64,000 bases of DNA from Virgibacillus doumboii (GTDB lineage: Bacteria > Bacillota > Bacilli > Bacillales > Amphibacillaceae): the NCBI RefSeq assembly GCF_902806455.1, contig NZ_CADCWQ010000001.1, positions 806,001-870,000 on the forward strand, written 5' to 3'. This document shows positions 1 through 8,591 of the stretch, piece after piece (the first letter of the stretch is position 1; each line of letters opens with the position of its first letter). Made by a program: the position numbers and the translations under genes. The notes below the pieces were generated by a model. It saw only the letters and a list, made by a program, of their open reading frames with translations. It was not told the DNA's origin and searched no databases.

Positions 1-213
1 TCCGAAACGGGGATTGTTGATCATGGCGCATCGTGGCGATTTGTTATCGGTATGGATGAGACGAATAAAGGCTATCACACCGTTGGACCGGGTCAGGCAG
101 GTCATTTCAAGAGTGATTGGTACCATGACCAGCTGGACGACTGGGTTAATGGTAAGTATCACGTGACCAGGATTAAATCGGCTGATGGTATGGAGTTGAC
201 GTTGACACCATAA
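1..213 (+). CDS. Penicillin acylase family protein, C-terminal fragment (5' end outside window)
   Basis: Frame 1 is open from the first base to a TAA at 211-213 and gives the last 70 residues of a protein. The fragment has the order GASWRF, then PGQAGHF, then WYHDQLDDWVNG, which matches the C-terminal end of penicillin acylase/amidase family Ntn hydrolases (typically GAS.R, then GGQSGNP, then HYDDQ). Such enzymes hydrolyse amide bonds of penicillins or acyl-homoserine lactones and are usually exported and self-cleaved, but the catalytic N-terminal Ser and the signal peptide lie outside the window. The substrate cannot be inferred. The gene is followed by a hairpin terminator built from repeats. 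Confidence 0.75.
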   Translation, partial: SETGIVDHGASWRFVIGMDETNKGYHTVGPGQAGHFKSDWYHDQLDDWVNGKYHVTRIKSADGMELTLTP

Positions 214-231
214 AAATTGATCAACAAAGAG

Positions 232-443
232 GCGGATTCTCATTCCGTTATAAGGTTAAAAAGCCGCTCTGAAAGGAGTTAAGCGGATCCTGGTTCCGTT
301 AATGGCTCAAAATCAATAGGAAATGAGGGTAACATCAACACATAACGGAACGAGGATCCGGAAACATGCTTCAAACAAGGAATTTATCTGGAATAGCGGA
401 ATGAGGATTCATTTGTTACTTTACCGGTCCCTCATGCCGCTAT
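232..443. repeat. Cluster of five short ATARCGGAA-N7-CCGC units
   Basis: The 360-base gap 214-573 holds no gene but five copies of a 20-base motif, ATARCGGAA, seven variable bases, then CCGC or a near match. They lie at 232-251 and 283-302 (reverse), 342-361 and 393-412 (forward) and 424-443 (reverse). The local spacer subtype is close to YGAGGAT. Related copies with an AT-rich spacer occur at 17870-18049 and 35073-35141, so this is a dispersed family. Confidence 0.7.
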
Positions 444-448
444 TTTTT
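392..448 (+). terminator. Terminator made from two inverted repeat units
   Basis: AATAGCGG plus ATGAGG at 392-406 pairs with CCTCAT plus CCGCTATT at 429-444, and the stem is followed by a run of six T at 443-448. It sits downstream of the acylase gene and upstream of the regulator, so it probably ends the acylase transcript. Confidence 0.65.
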
Positions 449-573
449 CAAGGTGCTATTCAGTGGTATTAGTTGCTGTTTAAAAGAAACGCCAGTATGT
501 ATGCATTTTCTTATCTTTCCTGCTAAAATGAAATGTGGACTATAACTAACAAACGAACGAGGTACAACACATT

Positions 574-3216
574 ATGAGTCGCATTATGGATATTTTCAAA
601 CAGCTTGGCAGAGCTGATAAAAAAGGGCTTAGTGCCAGTGATATCGGGGAGCAGCTGGATATTAACCGGTCAACTGCAAGCCGCTATCTGAATGATCTGG
701 TAAAAGCAAATAAGGTAGTGAAAATTCAGGGGAAGCCGGTAAAATACGCAATTAAAGACCCCACACCTGATCAAACTTCACCAACCAACGTAATCGGTGC
801 CGGTGACAGTCTGCATCCTATTTTGGAAACAGGCATGGCGGCGTTTTTATACCCGTCAAGGCCATTGCCGATTTTGCTGACAGGTGAAACAGGAACAGGT
901 AAATCCTATCTGGCTGAAACGTTGTCGAAAATGGCAATCGAAAAATCGAAGGAAAAGAAGGATGTTCCCTTTATTGCCTTCAATTGTGCCGATTATGCCC
1001 AGAACGCTGAATTACTTGTCGGACAGATTTTCGGGATAAAAGAAGGCGCATTCACCGGTGCTACCGAAGATAAAAAAGGTCTGGTGGAACAGGCTGACGG
1101 CGGGATTCTTTTCCTTGATGAAATTCACCGCCTCCCGCCATCCGGTCAGGAAATGTTATTTTACCTGATGGATAAAGGGGTTTACCGCCGACTTGGCGAG
1201 GCTACACAAGAACGCACTGCCAACATCGCGCTGATTGGTGCCACAACGGAAAATTCGGAAGACTATTTGCTGCCGACGCTGTTGCGGCGTTTTTCCGTTA
1301 AGTTAAATATTCCACCGTTGCGGGAAAGAACTACTGCTGAGCGTGAGGCATTGGTGGAACATTTTCTTGCTGAGGAAGCTACGAAAATGAACACGTCCCT
1401 GTCAATTGAGGATAAATGTCGTGATGCTTTTCTGACATACGATTGTCCGGGGAATATCGGCCAGCTGAAAAGCGATATCCAAATTGTCTGTGCCCGTGCG
1501 TATTTACGGTATATTAATGGTGAGGATGAAAAAGTTCTTATCAAAATGGAAGACTTTCCGGGTGAAAGCACTCCGTCAACAAAAGCAGATGTAAAAGAAC
1601 GCCAGGCTGTACAAATGATTGAAGCAAAAGAATCAGAAGAGAAAACTGCTTATCCGTTTCCAAATATTTATCAGCGGCTTGACAGATCAAGCGAAGTAAA
1701 TGAAAATCTGCAAACGGTTATGCTGAACTATATTCAGGATTTAATGGATAAGTATGAGCAGCCGGGTAGTCTGCAGCAAGGCTGGCAAAAGCTGATTGAT
1801 GATGACCTGTTTAACGCTTTAAAGCAGGCAGCAAACCAGCTGAGAGATAAGGTGCCTGTGACAATTCATGATAATCAGCTGTATGTCATTGGACTGCATT
1901 TGCAAAATTACCGTAACCATTTAAAAGGAAATGTATCAAGAGCACCGATACCGGTTATGATTCATCCGAACATGGCTTATCGACAAGCAGCGAATCTGCT
2001 TGCGGGATATTTGCAGAAAACGATTGGCATGAATTTACCGACCGAGGAAATTGAGCTGATCGCACACTTTCTGACACCTGATCAGAAGTATGAGCAGGAA
2101 ACAGCGCTGGAACAATCGATAGCGGTTATTCTCGTAACCCACGGGAAATCGACCGCATCATCGATGGCAGAGGTAACGAATTATCTGCTTGGAAATAATG
2201 TTATCCATGCCGTTGATATGCCGCTGAATATTTCAGCTGTTGATACGTACGAGCGGGTAAAACAAAAGATTAATGGGCTAAAAAATATTAAGGGCGCGCT
2301 TCTCCTCGTCGATATCGGTTCGTTAATTACGATGGGTGATGCAATACAGCGTGAACTGGATGTTCCAATCAAAACGTTATCAAGTGTTAATCTCCCGATG
2401 GTCATGGAGGCAGGCAGGAAATCATTAATTTCCGACCAGACACTGGAAGCTATTTATTATGAGACAAAAAAAGCGATGTTTGCGTTTATGGAGAAGGAAC
2501 AGGAATCCGCCAACATTAAAAAGAAGCGGCTGATTGCTACAGTATGTTTTACGGGTGAGGGTGCTGCACAGTTGCTTGAGTCCTGGATTGAAAACCAGCT
2601 TTCCACACTTGATCAGGATGTGTTAATCCGCACGGTACGCATTGATCCGAATACAAAAAATACGTCAGTTCTTGACGACTTAAAGAGCTACTATGAAGTA
2701 ATCGCAATCATTGGGACTGTACCTGTTTCCATTGACGGAATCCCGTATATTCCGGCCTGGGAACTCCTGCAGCAGGAAGGCATTTCCCGCATGCTGAAAC
2801 TGCTGGAGATTACACGGCAGTCAGCAATCCCGACTGTGGAAAAAGATATTTCAACGGAGGAACTACATGACCTGATTGTTCAGGGGCTTGGGGAGATTGT
2901 TACGTATATTAATCCGAAAACAATTGCCGGAATTCTGAATGATCATATTCCTCAAATCCGCGACTATTATGTTTGGGACACAAACAGGGAACTTGGCATG
3001 TGGATGCATATCAGTGTTTTAATTGACCGGATTATTTCAGTCAATGTGAAGGGAAACAGGGAGCAATACATTTCATCGTTTCCTATTGATAATACGACGA
3101 TAATTACGAATGAAGAGAACGAACTTTGGATCCCGCTTTTTCTTAAAATCGCAGAAGCATTTCAGGTCGAATTTACGGATGAAATAAAAAAAGAATTAGT
3201 AAAACTTTCCCGCTGA
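574..3216 (+). CDS. LevR/LicR-type sigma-54-dependent PTS-controlled transcriptional activator
   Basis: This 880-residue protein has an N-terminal winged-helix domain (about 1-60), an AAA+ sigma-54 activator domain with Walker A GETGTGKS (104-111), the sigma-54 contact loop GAFTGA (158-163) and Walker B ILFLDE (178-183), then PTS regulation domain 1 (about 380-480), an EIIA-Man-like domain (about 515-640) and a C-terminal PRD (about 775-870). This is the LevR architecture. Such proteins bind upstream sites and open sigma-54 promoters, with activity set by HPr- and EIIB-dependent phosphorylation of PRD/EIIA histidines. The next genes are a PTS behind a near-consensus sigma-54 promoter at 3333-3350, which makes the target clear by context. 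The start has a GAGG at 559-562. Confidence 0.93.
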   Translation: MSRIMDIFKQLGRADKKGLSASDIGEQLDINRSTASRYLNDLVKANKVVKIQGKPVKYAIKDPTPDQTSPTNVIGAGDSLHPILETGMAAFLYPSRPLPILLTGETGTGKSYLAETLSKMAIEKSKEKKDVPFIAFNCADYAQNAELLVGQIFGIKEGAFTGATEDKKGLVEQADGGILFLDEIHRLPPSGQEMLFYLMDKGVYRRLGEATQERTANIALIGATTENSEDYLLPTLLRRFSVKLNIPPLRERTTAEREALVEHFLAEEATKMNTSLSIEDKCRDAFLTYDCPGNIGQLKSDIQIVCARAYLRYINGEDEKVLIKMEDFPGESTPSTKADVKERQAVQMIEAKESEEKTAYPFPNIYQRLDRSSEVNENLQTVMLNYIQDLMDKYEQPGSLQQGWQKLIDDDLFNALKQAANQLRDKVPVTIHDNQLYVIGLHLQNYRNHLKGNVSRAPIPVMIHPNMAYRQAANLLAGYLQKTIGMNLPTEEIELIAHFLTPDQKYEQETALEQSIAVILVTHGKSTASSMAEVTNYLLGNNVIHAVDMPLNISAVDTYERVKQKINGLKNIKGALLLVDIGSLITMGDAIQRELDVPIKTLSSVNLPMVMEAGRKSLISDQTLEAIYYETKKAMFAFMEKEQESANIKKKRLIATVCFTGEGAAQLLESWIENQLSTLDQDVLIRTVRIDPNTKNTSVLDDLKSYYEVIAIIGTVPVSIDGIPYIPAWELLQQEGISRMLKLLEITRQSAIPTVEKDISTEELHDLIVQGLGEIVTYINPKTIAGILNDHIPQIRDYYVWDTNRELGMWMHISVLIDRIISVNVKGNREQYISSFPIDNTTIITNEENELWIPLFLKIAEAFQVEFTDEIKKELVKLSR

Positions 3217-3217
3217 A

Positions 3218-3248
3218 TGTGTGCAAAAAATATTGCACACATTTTTTT
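3218..3248 (+). terminator. Terminator after the LevR-type gene
   Basis: A perfect 9-bp stem, TGTGTGCAA (3218-3226) with TTGCACACA (3233-3241), is followed by seven T. It begins two bases after the stop codon. Because it is a perfect palindrome lying about 95-115 bp upstream of a sigma-54 promoter, it could also be an enhancer site for the activator. That second role is speculative. Confidence 0.8.
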
Positions 3249-3332
3249 GTGTATTTTTAAAGGATCATAGAAAAAATATTTTTCAGTGCCAGCCATGGGT
3301 TTTTGGAGGTGTATTTGAACCTCTGCTTCAAG

Positions 3333-3350
3333 TTGGCATGTTTTTTGCTA
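3333..3350 (+). promoter_or_regulatory. Sigma-54 (-24/-12) promoter of the PTS operon
   Basis: The sequence TTGGCATG, four T, then TTGCTA matches the sigma-54 consensus TGGCACG-N4-TTGCW with one mismatch. The GG (3335-3336) and GC (3347-3348) have the required spacing. Transcription would start near 3360. It lies between the sigma-54 activator gene and the PTS genes. Confidence 0.85.
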
Positions 3351-3447
3351 GAAGATATATGAAGAAAATAGTTTATCTGCACCTGTTACGTGTAACTGAA
3401 AGTATAGATGGCAAAAAATTTGGGAGTATAAAAGAAGGAGGGATAAA

Positions 3448-3669
3448 ATGAAAAAGTTTTTATTTATCTATGCGCTTGTCTTTTCGCTAATCTGGGTTGG
3501 ATATGGACTGTATGCAGTATTTACAAATCAGCCATCTGCTAATGTGATACTCGGATTCGGTGTAGCATTTTCCATTGCCATTTGCGCAGCATCATGGTTT
3601 TCTTATTGGCTTATGGGGCACTATAAGAAGATTGATGACATGGCGAAAAGGATTCTTGCCAAAAACTAA
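3448..3669 (+). CDS. Small two-helix membrane protein of the PTS operon
   Basis: This 73-residue protein follows a strong site (AGAAGGAGGG). It has two hydrophobic segments, roughly residues 4-26 and 33-55, and a short basic tail (KKIDDMAKRILAKN). I do not recognise the family. It is the first gene after the sigma-54 promoter, 24 bp before EIIB, and so is probably cotranscribed with the PTS. A role in membrane assembly or regulation of the transporter is possible but nothing in the sequence shows it. Confidence 0.7.
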   Translation: MKKFLFIYALVFSLIWVGYGLYAVFTNQPSANVILGFGVAFSIAICAASWFSYWLMGHYKKIDDMAKRILAKN

Positions 3670-3693
3670 TTACATTATAAGGAGTGTTTTTAC

Positions 3694-3996
3694 ATGAAAT
3701 TAATAATTTTATGCAGCTGGGGAGCAACATCAAGTCAGTTGGCCAAAAAAGTACAGGAAGCAGCAGAAAAAAGAGGTGTGGACCTTGAAGCATTTGCTGG
3801 AGGAACTGGTGAATTTAAGCAAAAAGCAAGTGAATATGATGTAGCTTTATTGGAACCACAAGTACGTCATTTGAAAAAAGAAGTTACCAAAGTAGCAGAA
3901 CAGCATGACATTCCGGTTGAACTGGTTGATCAGCGTGCGTTCGCGTTAATGGATGGCGACAAAGTACTTGATCAAGCATTAAATCTGGTGAAATAA
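3694..3996 (+). CDS. PTS lactose/cellobiose-type EIIB component
   Basis: The 100-residue protein has the size and fold signature of the Lac-family EIIB. The N-terminal strand ends in the phosphocysteine loop, LCSWGATSSQLA, with Cys7 as the expected phosphorylation site. The loop differs from the common C..GMSTS form. EIIB takes phosphate from EIIA and passes it to the sugar held by EIIC on the cytoplasmic side. The gene has an AAGGAG site and lies 13 bp upstream of EIIC. The sugar is not determined; cellobiose or another beta-diglycoside is the usual family substrate. Confidence 0.9.
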   Translation: MKLIILCSWGATSSQLAKKVQEAAEKRGVDLEAFAGGTGEFKQKASEYDVALLEPQVRHLKKEVTKVAEQHDIPVELVDQRAFALMDGDKVLDQALNLVK

Positions 3997-4009
3997 GGGG
4001 GAACTTAAA

Positions 4010-5317
4010 ATGAACGTAGCACAATGGCTAGAAGATCACCTGATGGAACCATTGGGTAAAATAGCACAAAATAAATATTTGCAGGCAATTCGTGATGCAT
4101 TCGTTATTTTTGCATTACCGGTTATTATTACCGGGGCGATTTTCCTGATTATCGCGAACCCGCCATCCTCACTGGAATGGGGTATAATTGACGCGTGGGA
4201 AAATGCCGTTAAACCGATTCAGGCACAGTTACTGTTTCCATTTAACCTGACGTTTGGACTGATGGCGTTAACGGTCGCGTTTGGTGTCGGTTACAGTCTG
4301 GCGATTCGTGAAGATATGGATGCGGTCATGGCCGGAATTCTTTCGATGCTGGCATTTTTCATGACAGCATTTCCAGTAACTGATATTACACAGGTGCCTT
4401 TTGGGGAAATTTTAAATTATCTTGGTGGACAAGGTTTATTTGTAGCAATTATTTTAGGTATTTTAACAACAGAATTAATGCGGTTTTTGATTAATAAAGG
4501 GGTAGCATTTGAAATGCCTGCGGGTGTTCCGCCATATGTTATGCGAACCTTTCGGGCACTTATTCCATTTATGATTATTTTGCCGCTTGTGTGGATTTTG
4601 GCATGGATTGCTTGGGCAAATACTGGTAGGACAATCCCGCAGTTGGTATTGGATTTATTCAGCCCATTTGTTGCGGCATCCAATTCATACTGGGCAGCAC
4701 TTGGAATGATTCTCTTGATGCTTGTCCTATGGGCAATTGGTATTCACGGAATGAACGTTGTATCTTCCGTAGCATATCCGTTCTGGATGACCCAGCTTGC
4801 AGCAAACGCAGATGCTGTTGAAGCAGGAAAAGAAGCAACAGGTATCGTAACTGAACCTTTCTTCCACATGTTTACACACATTGGTGGTTCCGGTGCGACA
4901 CTGGGACTGGTAATATTTATGCTGTTCGCGGCATCTGCGCAGTTGAAACAGGTAGGAAAAACAGCGATTATTCCATCATTTTTCAATATTAACGAACCGG
5001 TTATCTTTGGTGTACCGATTGTATTAAACCCGGTACTGATTATTCCATTTGTACTAGGTCCGGTAATTATCGTAACCATCAACTATATTCTGTTTGCAAC
5101 CGGCATATTACCACCGGTTATCGTGCAGCCGCCATTTACGGTACCGATTTTCTTCGGTGGATTTATCGCAACCGGCGGATCTGTATTGGCGGGACTAGTT
5201 CAAATTATGAATGCGATTATCGCAGCGGTTATTTACTATCCGTTCTTTAAAAAATATGACAAACAACTTGCCAGTGAAGAGCAGTCGGATAATGATGCAG
5301 AACCGGCAAACAGCTAG
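4010..5317 (+). CDS. PTS lactose/cellobiose-type EIIC permease
   Basis: The 435-residue, strongly hydrophobic protein has about ten membrane segments. It has typical EIIC-Lac/Cel features: an N-terminal amphipathic MNVAQWLEDHLMEPLGKIAQ helix, GIHGMNVV in the middle, then SFFNINEPVIFGVPIVLNP, the conserved sugar-site loop with NEP. It imports and, with EIIB, phosphorylates the sugar. The tail (EEQSDNDAEPANS) is acidic and cytoplasmic. It lies between EIIB (13 bp upstream) and EIIA (15 bp downstream) in one operon. Confidence 0.92.
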   Translation: MNVAQWLEDHLMEPLGKIAQNKYLQAIRDAFVIFALPVIITGAIFLIIANPPSSLEWGIIDAWENAVKPIQAQLLFPFNLTFGLMALTVAFGVGYSLAIREDMDAVMAGILSMLAFFMTAFPVTDITQVPFGEILNYLGGQGLFVAIILGILTTELMRFLINKGVAFEMPAGVPPYVMRTFRALIPFMIILPLVWILAWIAWANTGRTIPQLVLDLFSPFVAASNSYWAALGMILLMLVLWAIGIHGMNVVSSVAYPFWMTQLAANADAVEAGKEATGIVTEPFFHMFTHIGGSGATLGLVIFMLFAASAQLKQVGKTAIIPSFFNINEPVIFGVPIVLNPVLIIPFVLGPVIIVTINYILFATGILPPVIVQPPFTVPIFFGGFIATGGSVLAGLVQIMNAIIAAVIYYPFFKKYDKQLASEEQSDNDAEPANS

Positions 5318-5332
5318 AGAGGAGCTTGCCAA

Positions 5333-5662
5333 ATGAACTATGAAGAAATTATGATGCAGCTTATTTTACACGGAGGAAACGCCCGTGGTGCAGCATATGA
5401 AGCTTTGAACGAAGCGGAAGAGTATAATTTCGATGAAGCTGAAAAGTTACTTAACGAAGCTGATGAGGAATTTTTAAAAGGTCATAAATACCAGACAGAG
5501 CTGATTCAGAGTGACGATGACAAGGTGCCAAACTTCTTTATGATCCATGCACAGGATCACGTCATGACAGCGCAGGCTGAACTTCAATTGGTTAAGCGTA
5601 TGGTTAATCAATTGAAAATGACACAGAAACTTGAACAGCGGATCGAAAAGCTTGAAAAATAA
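5333..5662 (+). CDS. PTS lactose/cellobiose-type EIIA component
   Basis: This 109-residue, all-helical cytoplasmic protein belongs to the EIIA-Lac family. The HAQDH motif at 72-76 contains the histidine region phosphorylated by HPr. NARGAAYEAL near the N-terminus is also typical. It has an AGAGGAG site and follows EIIC by 15 bp. The order B-C-A with separate polypeptides is common for Bacillaceae cellobiose-type systems. The C-terminus is a basic helix (KRMVNQLKMTQKLEQRIEKLEK region). Confidence 0.92.
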   Translation: MNYEEIMMQLILHGGNARGAAYEALNEAEEYNFDEAEKLLNEADEEFLKGHKYQTELIQSDDDKVPNFFMIHAQDHVMTAQAELQLVKRMVNQLKMTQKLEQRIEKLEK

Positions 5663-5675
5663 AATAATGAATTAT

Positions 5676-5712
5676 ATACTGCCTGACATCACTGGTGTTA
5701 GGCAGTATTTAT
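5676..5712 (+). terminator. Hairpin after EIIA
   Basis: ATACTGCCT (5676-5684) pairs with AGGCAGTAT (5700-5708), with inner ACA/TGT pairing. The following TTATATAT tract is weak, so partial readthrough into the oxidoreductase gene only 20 bp downstream is likely. Confidence 0.6.
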
Positions 5713-5731
5713 ATATGGGAGGGAGCAATTA

Positions 5732-6718
5732 GTGAAATTTGGAACAGTTGGAACGAGTTGGATAACAGACGCATTTATCGGCGCAGCAGAAGAAGTTAAT
5801 GATTTTACACTTGCAGCGGTCTACTCACGAAGAGAGGATAAGGCTAAAGAATTTGCGGATAAACACGGAGTGAAGCATTATTTTACCGATGTGGAAGAAA
5901 TGGCAAATAGCGGTGAAATCGATTGTGTGTATTTGGCATCCCCAAATTCTTTTCATTACGAGCACGCAGTTACTTTTTTGAAAAATAAAAAGCATGTCAT
6001 CTGTGAAAAGCCGATCTTTTCTAACACGAAAGAATGGGAAGAAGCATATCAGATTGCCGAAGAAAATAACGTGTATTTATTCGAAGCAATGCGTAATATT
6101 CATTCACCGAATTTTGCGAGTCTGAAGGAAAGTATCAAACACATTGGACAGGTTCGCAGCACGTCACTGCAGCTTGTGCAGTATTCGTCAAGGTACGATA
6201 AATATTTAAATGGGGAGCAGCCGAATATTTTTACAGCGGAGTTTTCCGGTGGTGCACTGGTTGATCTGGGTGTTTATCCGCTTTCCGTTACAGTTGGATT
6301 ATTTGGGGAACCGGAGAAAGCTGCTTATTACCCGGGAATGCTGGATAGCGGCGTTGATGGAAATGGGACATTGATTTTAACATATGATGGTTTCACGTGT
6401 ACGATTCTCTGCTCGAAACGATCCAATTCCTTTAATTCGTGTGAGATTCATGGGGAGGAAGGGACATTGATTTTTGAAGGCGCGGGCGAAATAGACAACC
6501 CACGATTAATTAAAACCCCGTCAAAAGAGGAAGTAGCATTGGAGTCTGTTGATACAGACAACAACATGGTTTACGAGATTGAAAGATTTAAAAGCATTAT
6601 CGGGAGTCGGGATGATGCGGCTTATCTGGATCTGAAAAATCAAAGTTACACGGTTCTTTCCATTACCGAAAAAGCACGTAAGCAAAATGGTATTGTTTTT
6701 GGTACTGAAAAAAACTAA
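5732..6718 (+). CDS. Gfo/Idh/MocA family NAD(P)-dependent oxidoreductase
   Basis: The 328-residue protein starts at GTG behind GGGAGGGAG. It has an N-terminal Rossmann fold (MKFGTVGTSWIT), the CEKP motif with catalytic-type Lys93 (EKP at 92-94), and a C-terminal alpha/beta domain with GGALVDLGVYPL, all typical of the family. Members oxidise or epimerise sugars, inositols and their phosphates. It follows the PTS operon across a weak terminator, and no phospho-beta-glucosidase is present nearby, so it may act on the imported phosphosugar. That is inference from context only. Confidence 0.85.
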   Translation: MKFGTVGTSWITDAFIGAAEEVNDFTLAAVYSRREDKAKEFADKHGVKHYFTDVEEMANSGEIDCVYLASPNSFHYEHAVTFLKNKKHVICEKPIFSNTKEWEEAYQIAEENNVYLFEAMRNIHSPNFASLKESIKHIGQVRSTSLQLVQYSSRYDKYLNGEQPNIFTAEFSGGALVDLGVYPLSVTVGLFGEPEKAAYYPGMLDSGVDGNGTLILTYDGFTCTILCSKRSNSFNSCEIHGEEGTLIFEGAGEIDNPRLIKTPSKEEVALESVDTDNNMVYEIERFKSIIGSRDDAAYLDLKNQSYTVLSITEKARKQNGIVFGTEKN

Positions 6719-6854
6719 CATACGGAATGAAGTACGGAAACCATGGGAAAACTGCAAACCCGATAAATGCAATGAACAATTTTAGCATGGATAATTTCTG
6801 CAGCTACGATACATCCTAACCTTATAAACACGAAACCAAAGGTGGAATTGCAGG

Positions 6855-8468
6855 ATGAATATGGCTAATGTGATGACAATTATCGGGTTTGCAGTTGTCG
6901 TTCTTATTATAATTGTACTTCTTGTAGTTGGTATCTACTTATATTTTATTGACCGGACACAGAAACAGCATCCGGTGCTCCGTAATTATCCGTTGATTGG
7001 CAGGGCCAGGTATTTTTTTGAGAGCATTGGTCCTGAATTACGGCAGTATTTTTTCAATAATGATAATGAAGGAAAGCCGTTTTCCCGTAATGACTATTCA
7101 CATATTGTGCGCAAGGCAAAATATAAACGTGATGTTTACGGCTTTGGTTCACAGCGTGACTTTGAGGAAGCGGGATATTATGTGCGCAATTCCATGTTTC
7201 CAAAGCTTAGTGAAGAATTAAAAATGGACAGGGAGACGAAGGTGCAAACCAACCGCTACCTGCTGATAAAAGAGCCGTTGTTTGCACAGCGGGAAGAGAA
7301 GCTTGAGGAGCATGAATCCCCCGTATACCTGCTTGATGAAAAAGATACAATTGTGATTGGAGAGAAATGTAAATATCCCTTTAAAGTCAGAGGACAAATT
7401 GGAATGTCGGCGATGAGCTATGGGTCGCTTGGTGACCGGGCGATTACCGCACTCTCGGAAGGGCTCGGTATTGCCAAAGGTACCTGGATGAACACGGGTG
7501 AGGGCGGTATTTCCGATTATCATTTAAAAGGCGGCGTTGATCTGATTATGCAAATTGGTCCCGGAATGTTTGGGGTGCGGGATCGGGAAGGAAATTTTAA
7601 CTGGGATGAGCTGTTGGAAAAAAGTAAAATTCCCCAGTTAAAAGCATTTGAAGTAAAACTGGCCCAGGGTGCAAAAACGCGCGGAGGCCATATTGACGGC
7701 GAGAAAGTAACGGAAGAGATTGCGAGAATCCGTATGGTTGAGCCATATAAATCAATTGACAGTCCGAATCGCTTCCCGGAATTCAGTGACATGCCCTCGT
7801 TATTTGATTTTATTGAACGGATCAGGGAACATACGGGCAAACCTGTTGGCATGAAAATTGTTATCGGCAGTCATATCGAGGCTGATGAATTAGCGAAACA
7901 GATAAGAGATACAGGCAAAGGTCCCGACTTTATTACAGTTGACGGCGGGGAAGGTGGCACTGGCGCTTCGTATCAAGAGTTGACAGACAGTGTTGGCCTG
8001 CCAATCCGATCTGCGCTTCCTCTTGTCGATAATGCGTTAAAAAAATATGGTGTCCGCAATACTGTGAAAATATTTGCCTCAGGAAAGCTTGTTTCTCCGG
8101 ACCGTGTGGCCATGGCGCTTGCGATGGGAGCAGACCTTGTTAACATCGCACGGGGCTTCATGATAACGGTCGGCTGTATCCAGGCATTGCAGTGTGCATC
8201 AAATATGTGTCCTGTTGGAGTCACAACGACAGACCCCGATCTGCAGAAAGCATTGGTCGTTGATGAGAAAAAACACCGCACCACCAATTATGTCATTACC
8301 ATGCGTAAAGGTCTGTTCAGAATCGCAGCAGCATCCGGGCTGGATTCACCGGTACATTTTAAACGGGAACATGTTGTTTATAAAGATGAAAAAGGCAAAA
8401 CCTGGTCAATGGATGAAATTTATCAGACGATGATTGAACAGGGTGGCGAAGGATCGGCGAATGCTTGA
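6855..8468 (+). CDS. FMN-binding glutamate synthase-like protein (YerD type), membrane anchored
   Basis: The 537-residue protein has one N-terminal membrane helix (about 9-32) and then a glutamate-synthase central/FMN-type barrel. TVDGGEGGTGASY is the FMN/flavin loop, and the cysteines C441, C447 and C452 (C-x5-C-x4-C) match the 3Fe-4S ligands of glutamate synthases. It lacks the glutaminase domain, so it is not a complete GOGAT. It resembles B. subtilis YerD, whose role is not settled. The gene is alone, with its own AGG site before ATG and a terminator downstream. Confidence 0.88.
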   Translation: MNMANVMTIIGFAVVVLIIIVLLVVGIYLYFIDRTQKQHPVLRNYPLIGRARYFFESIGPELRQYFFNNDNEGKPFSRNDYSHIVRKAKYKRDVYGFGSQRDFEEAGYYVRNSMFPKLSEELKMDRETKVQTNRYLLIKEPLFAQREEKLEEHESPVYLLDEKDTIVIGEKCKYPFKVRGQIGMSAMSYGSLGDRAITALSEGLGIAKGTWMNTGEGGISDYHLKGGVDLIMQIGPGMFGVRDREGNFNWDELLEKSKIPQLKAFEVKLAQGAKTRGGHIDGEKVTEEIARIRMVEPYKSIDSPNRFPEFSDMPSLFDFIERIREHTGKPVGMKIVIGSHIEADELAKQIRDTGKGPDFITVDGGEGGTGASYQELTDSVGLPIRSALPLVDNALKKYGVRNTVKIFASGKLVSPDRVAMALAMGADLVNIARGFMITVGCIQALQCASNMCPVGVTTTDPDLQKALVVDEKKHRTTNYVITMRKGLFRIAAASGLDSPVHFKREHVVYKDEKGKTWSMDEIYQTMIEQGGEGSANA

Positions 8469-8478
8469 TATTAAATAG

Positions 8479-8506
8479 CTCCAGATTGAATCTGGGGTTA
8501 TTTTTG
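8479..8506 (+). terminator. Terminator after the glutamate synthase-like gene
   Basis: CCAGATT (8481-8487) and AATCTGG (8489-8495) form a stem interrupted by a single G, so a real loop must open the inner pairs. The sequence GGTTATTTTT follows. It begins about 12 bases past the stop codon. Confidence 0.65.
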
Positions 8507-8591
8507 TGCCTAAGAATTTGGCAGCAAATAGTTTCATGCCCCTCTTATGATAAAATGCACTTATACCTATTATTTGAGGCGGTGAATCAAA

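Noticed and set aside
3221..3451. 76-codon ORF between the LevR-type gene and the PTS genes
   Set aside because: It overlaps a terminator and the sigma-54 promoter and lacks a start site.
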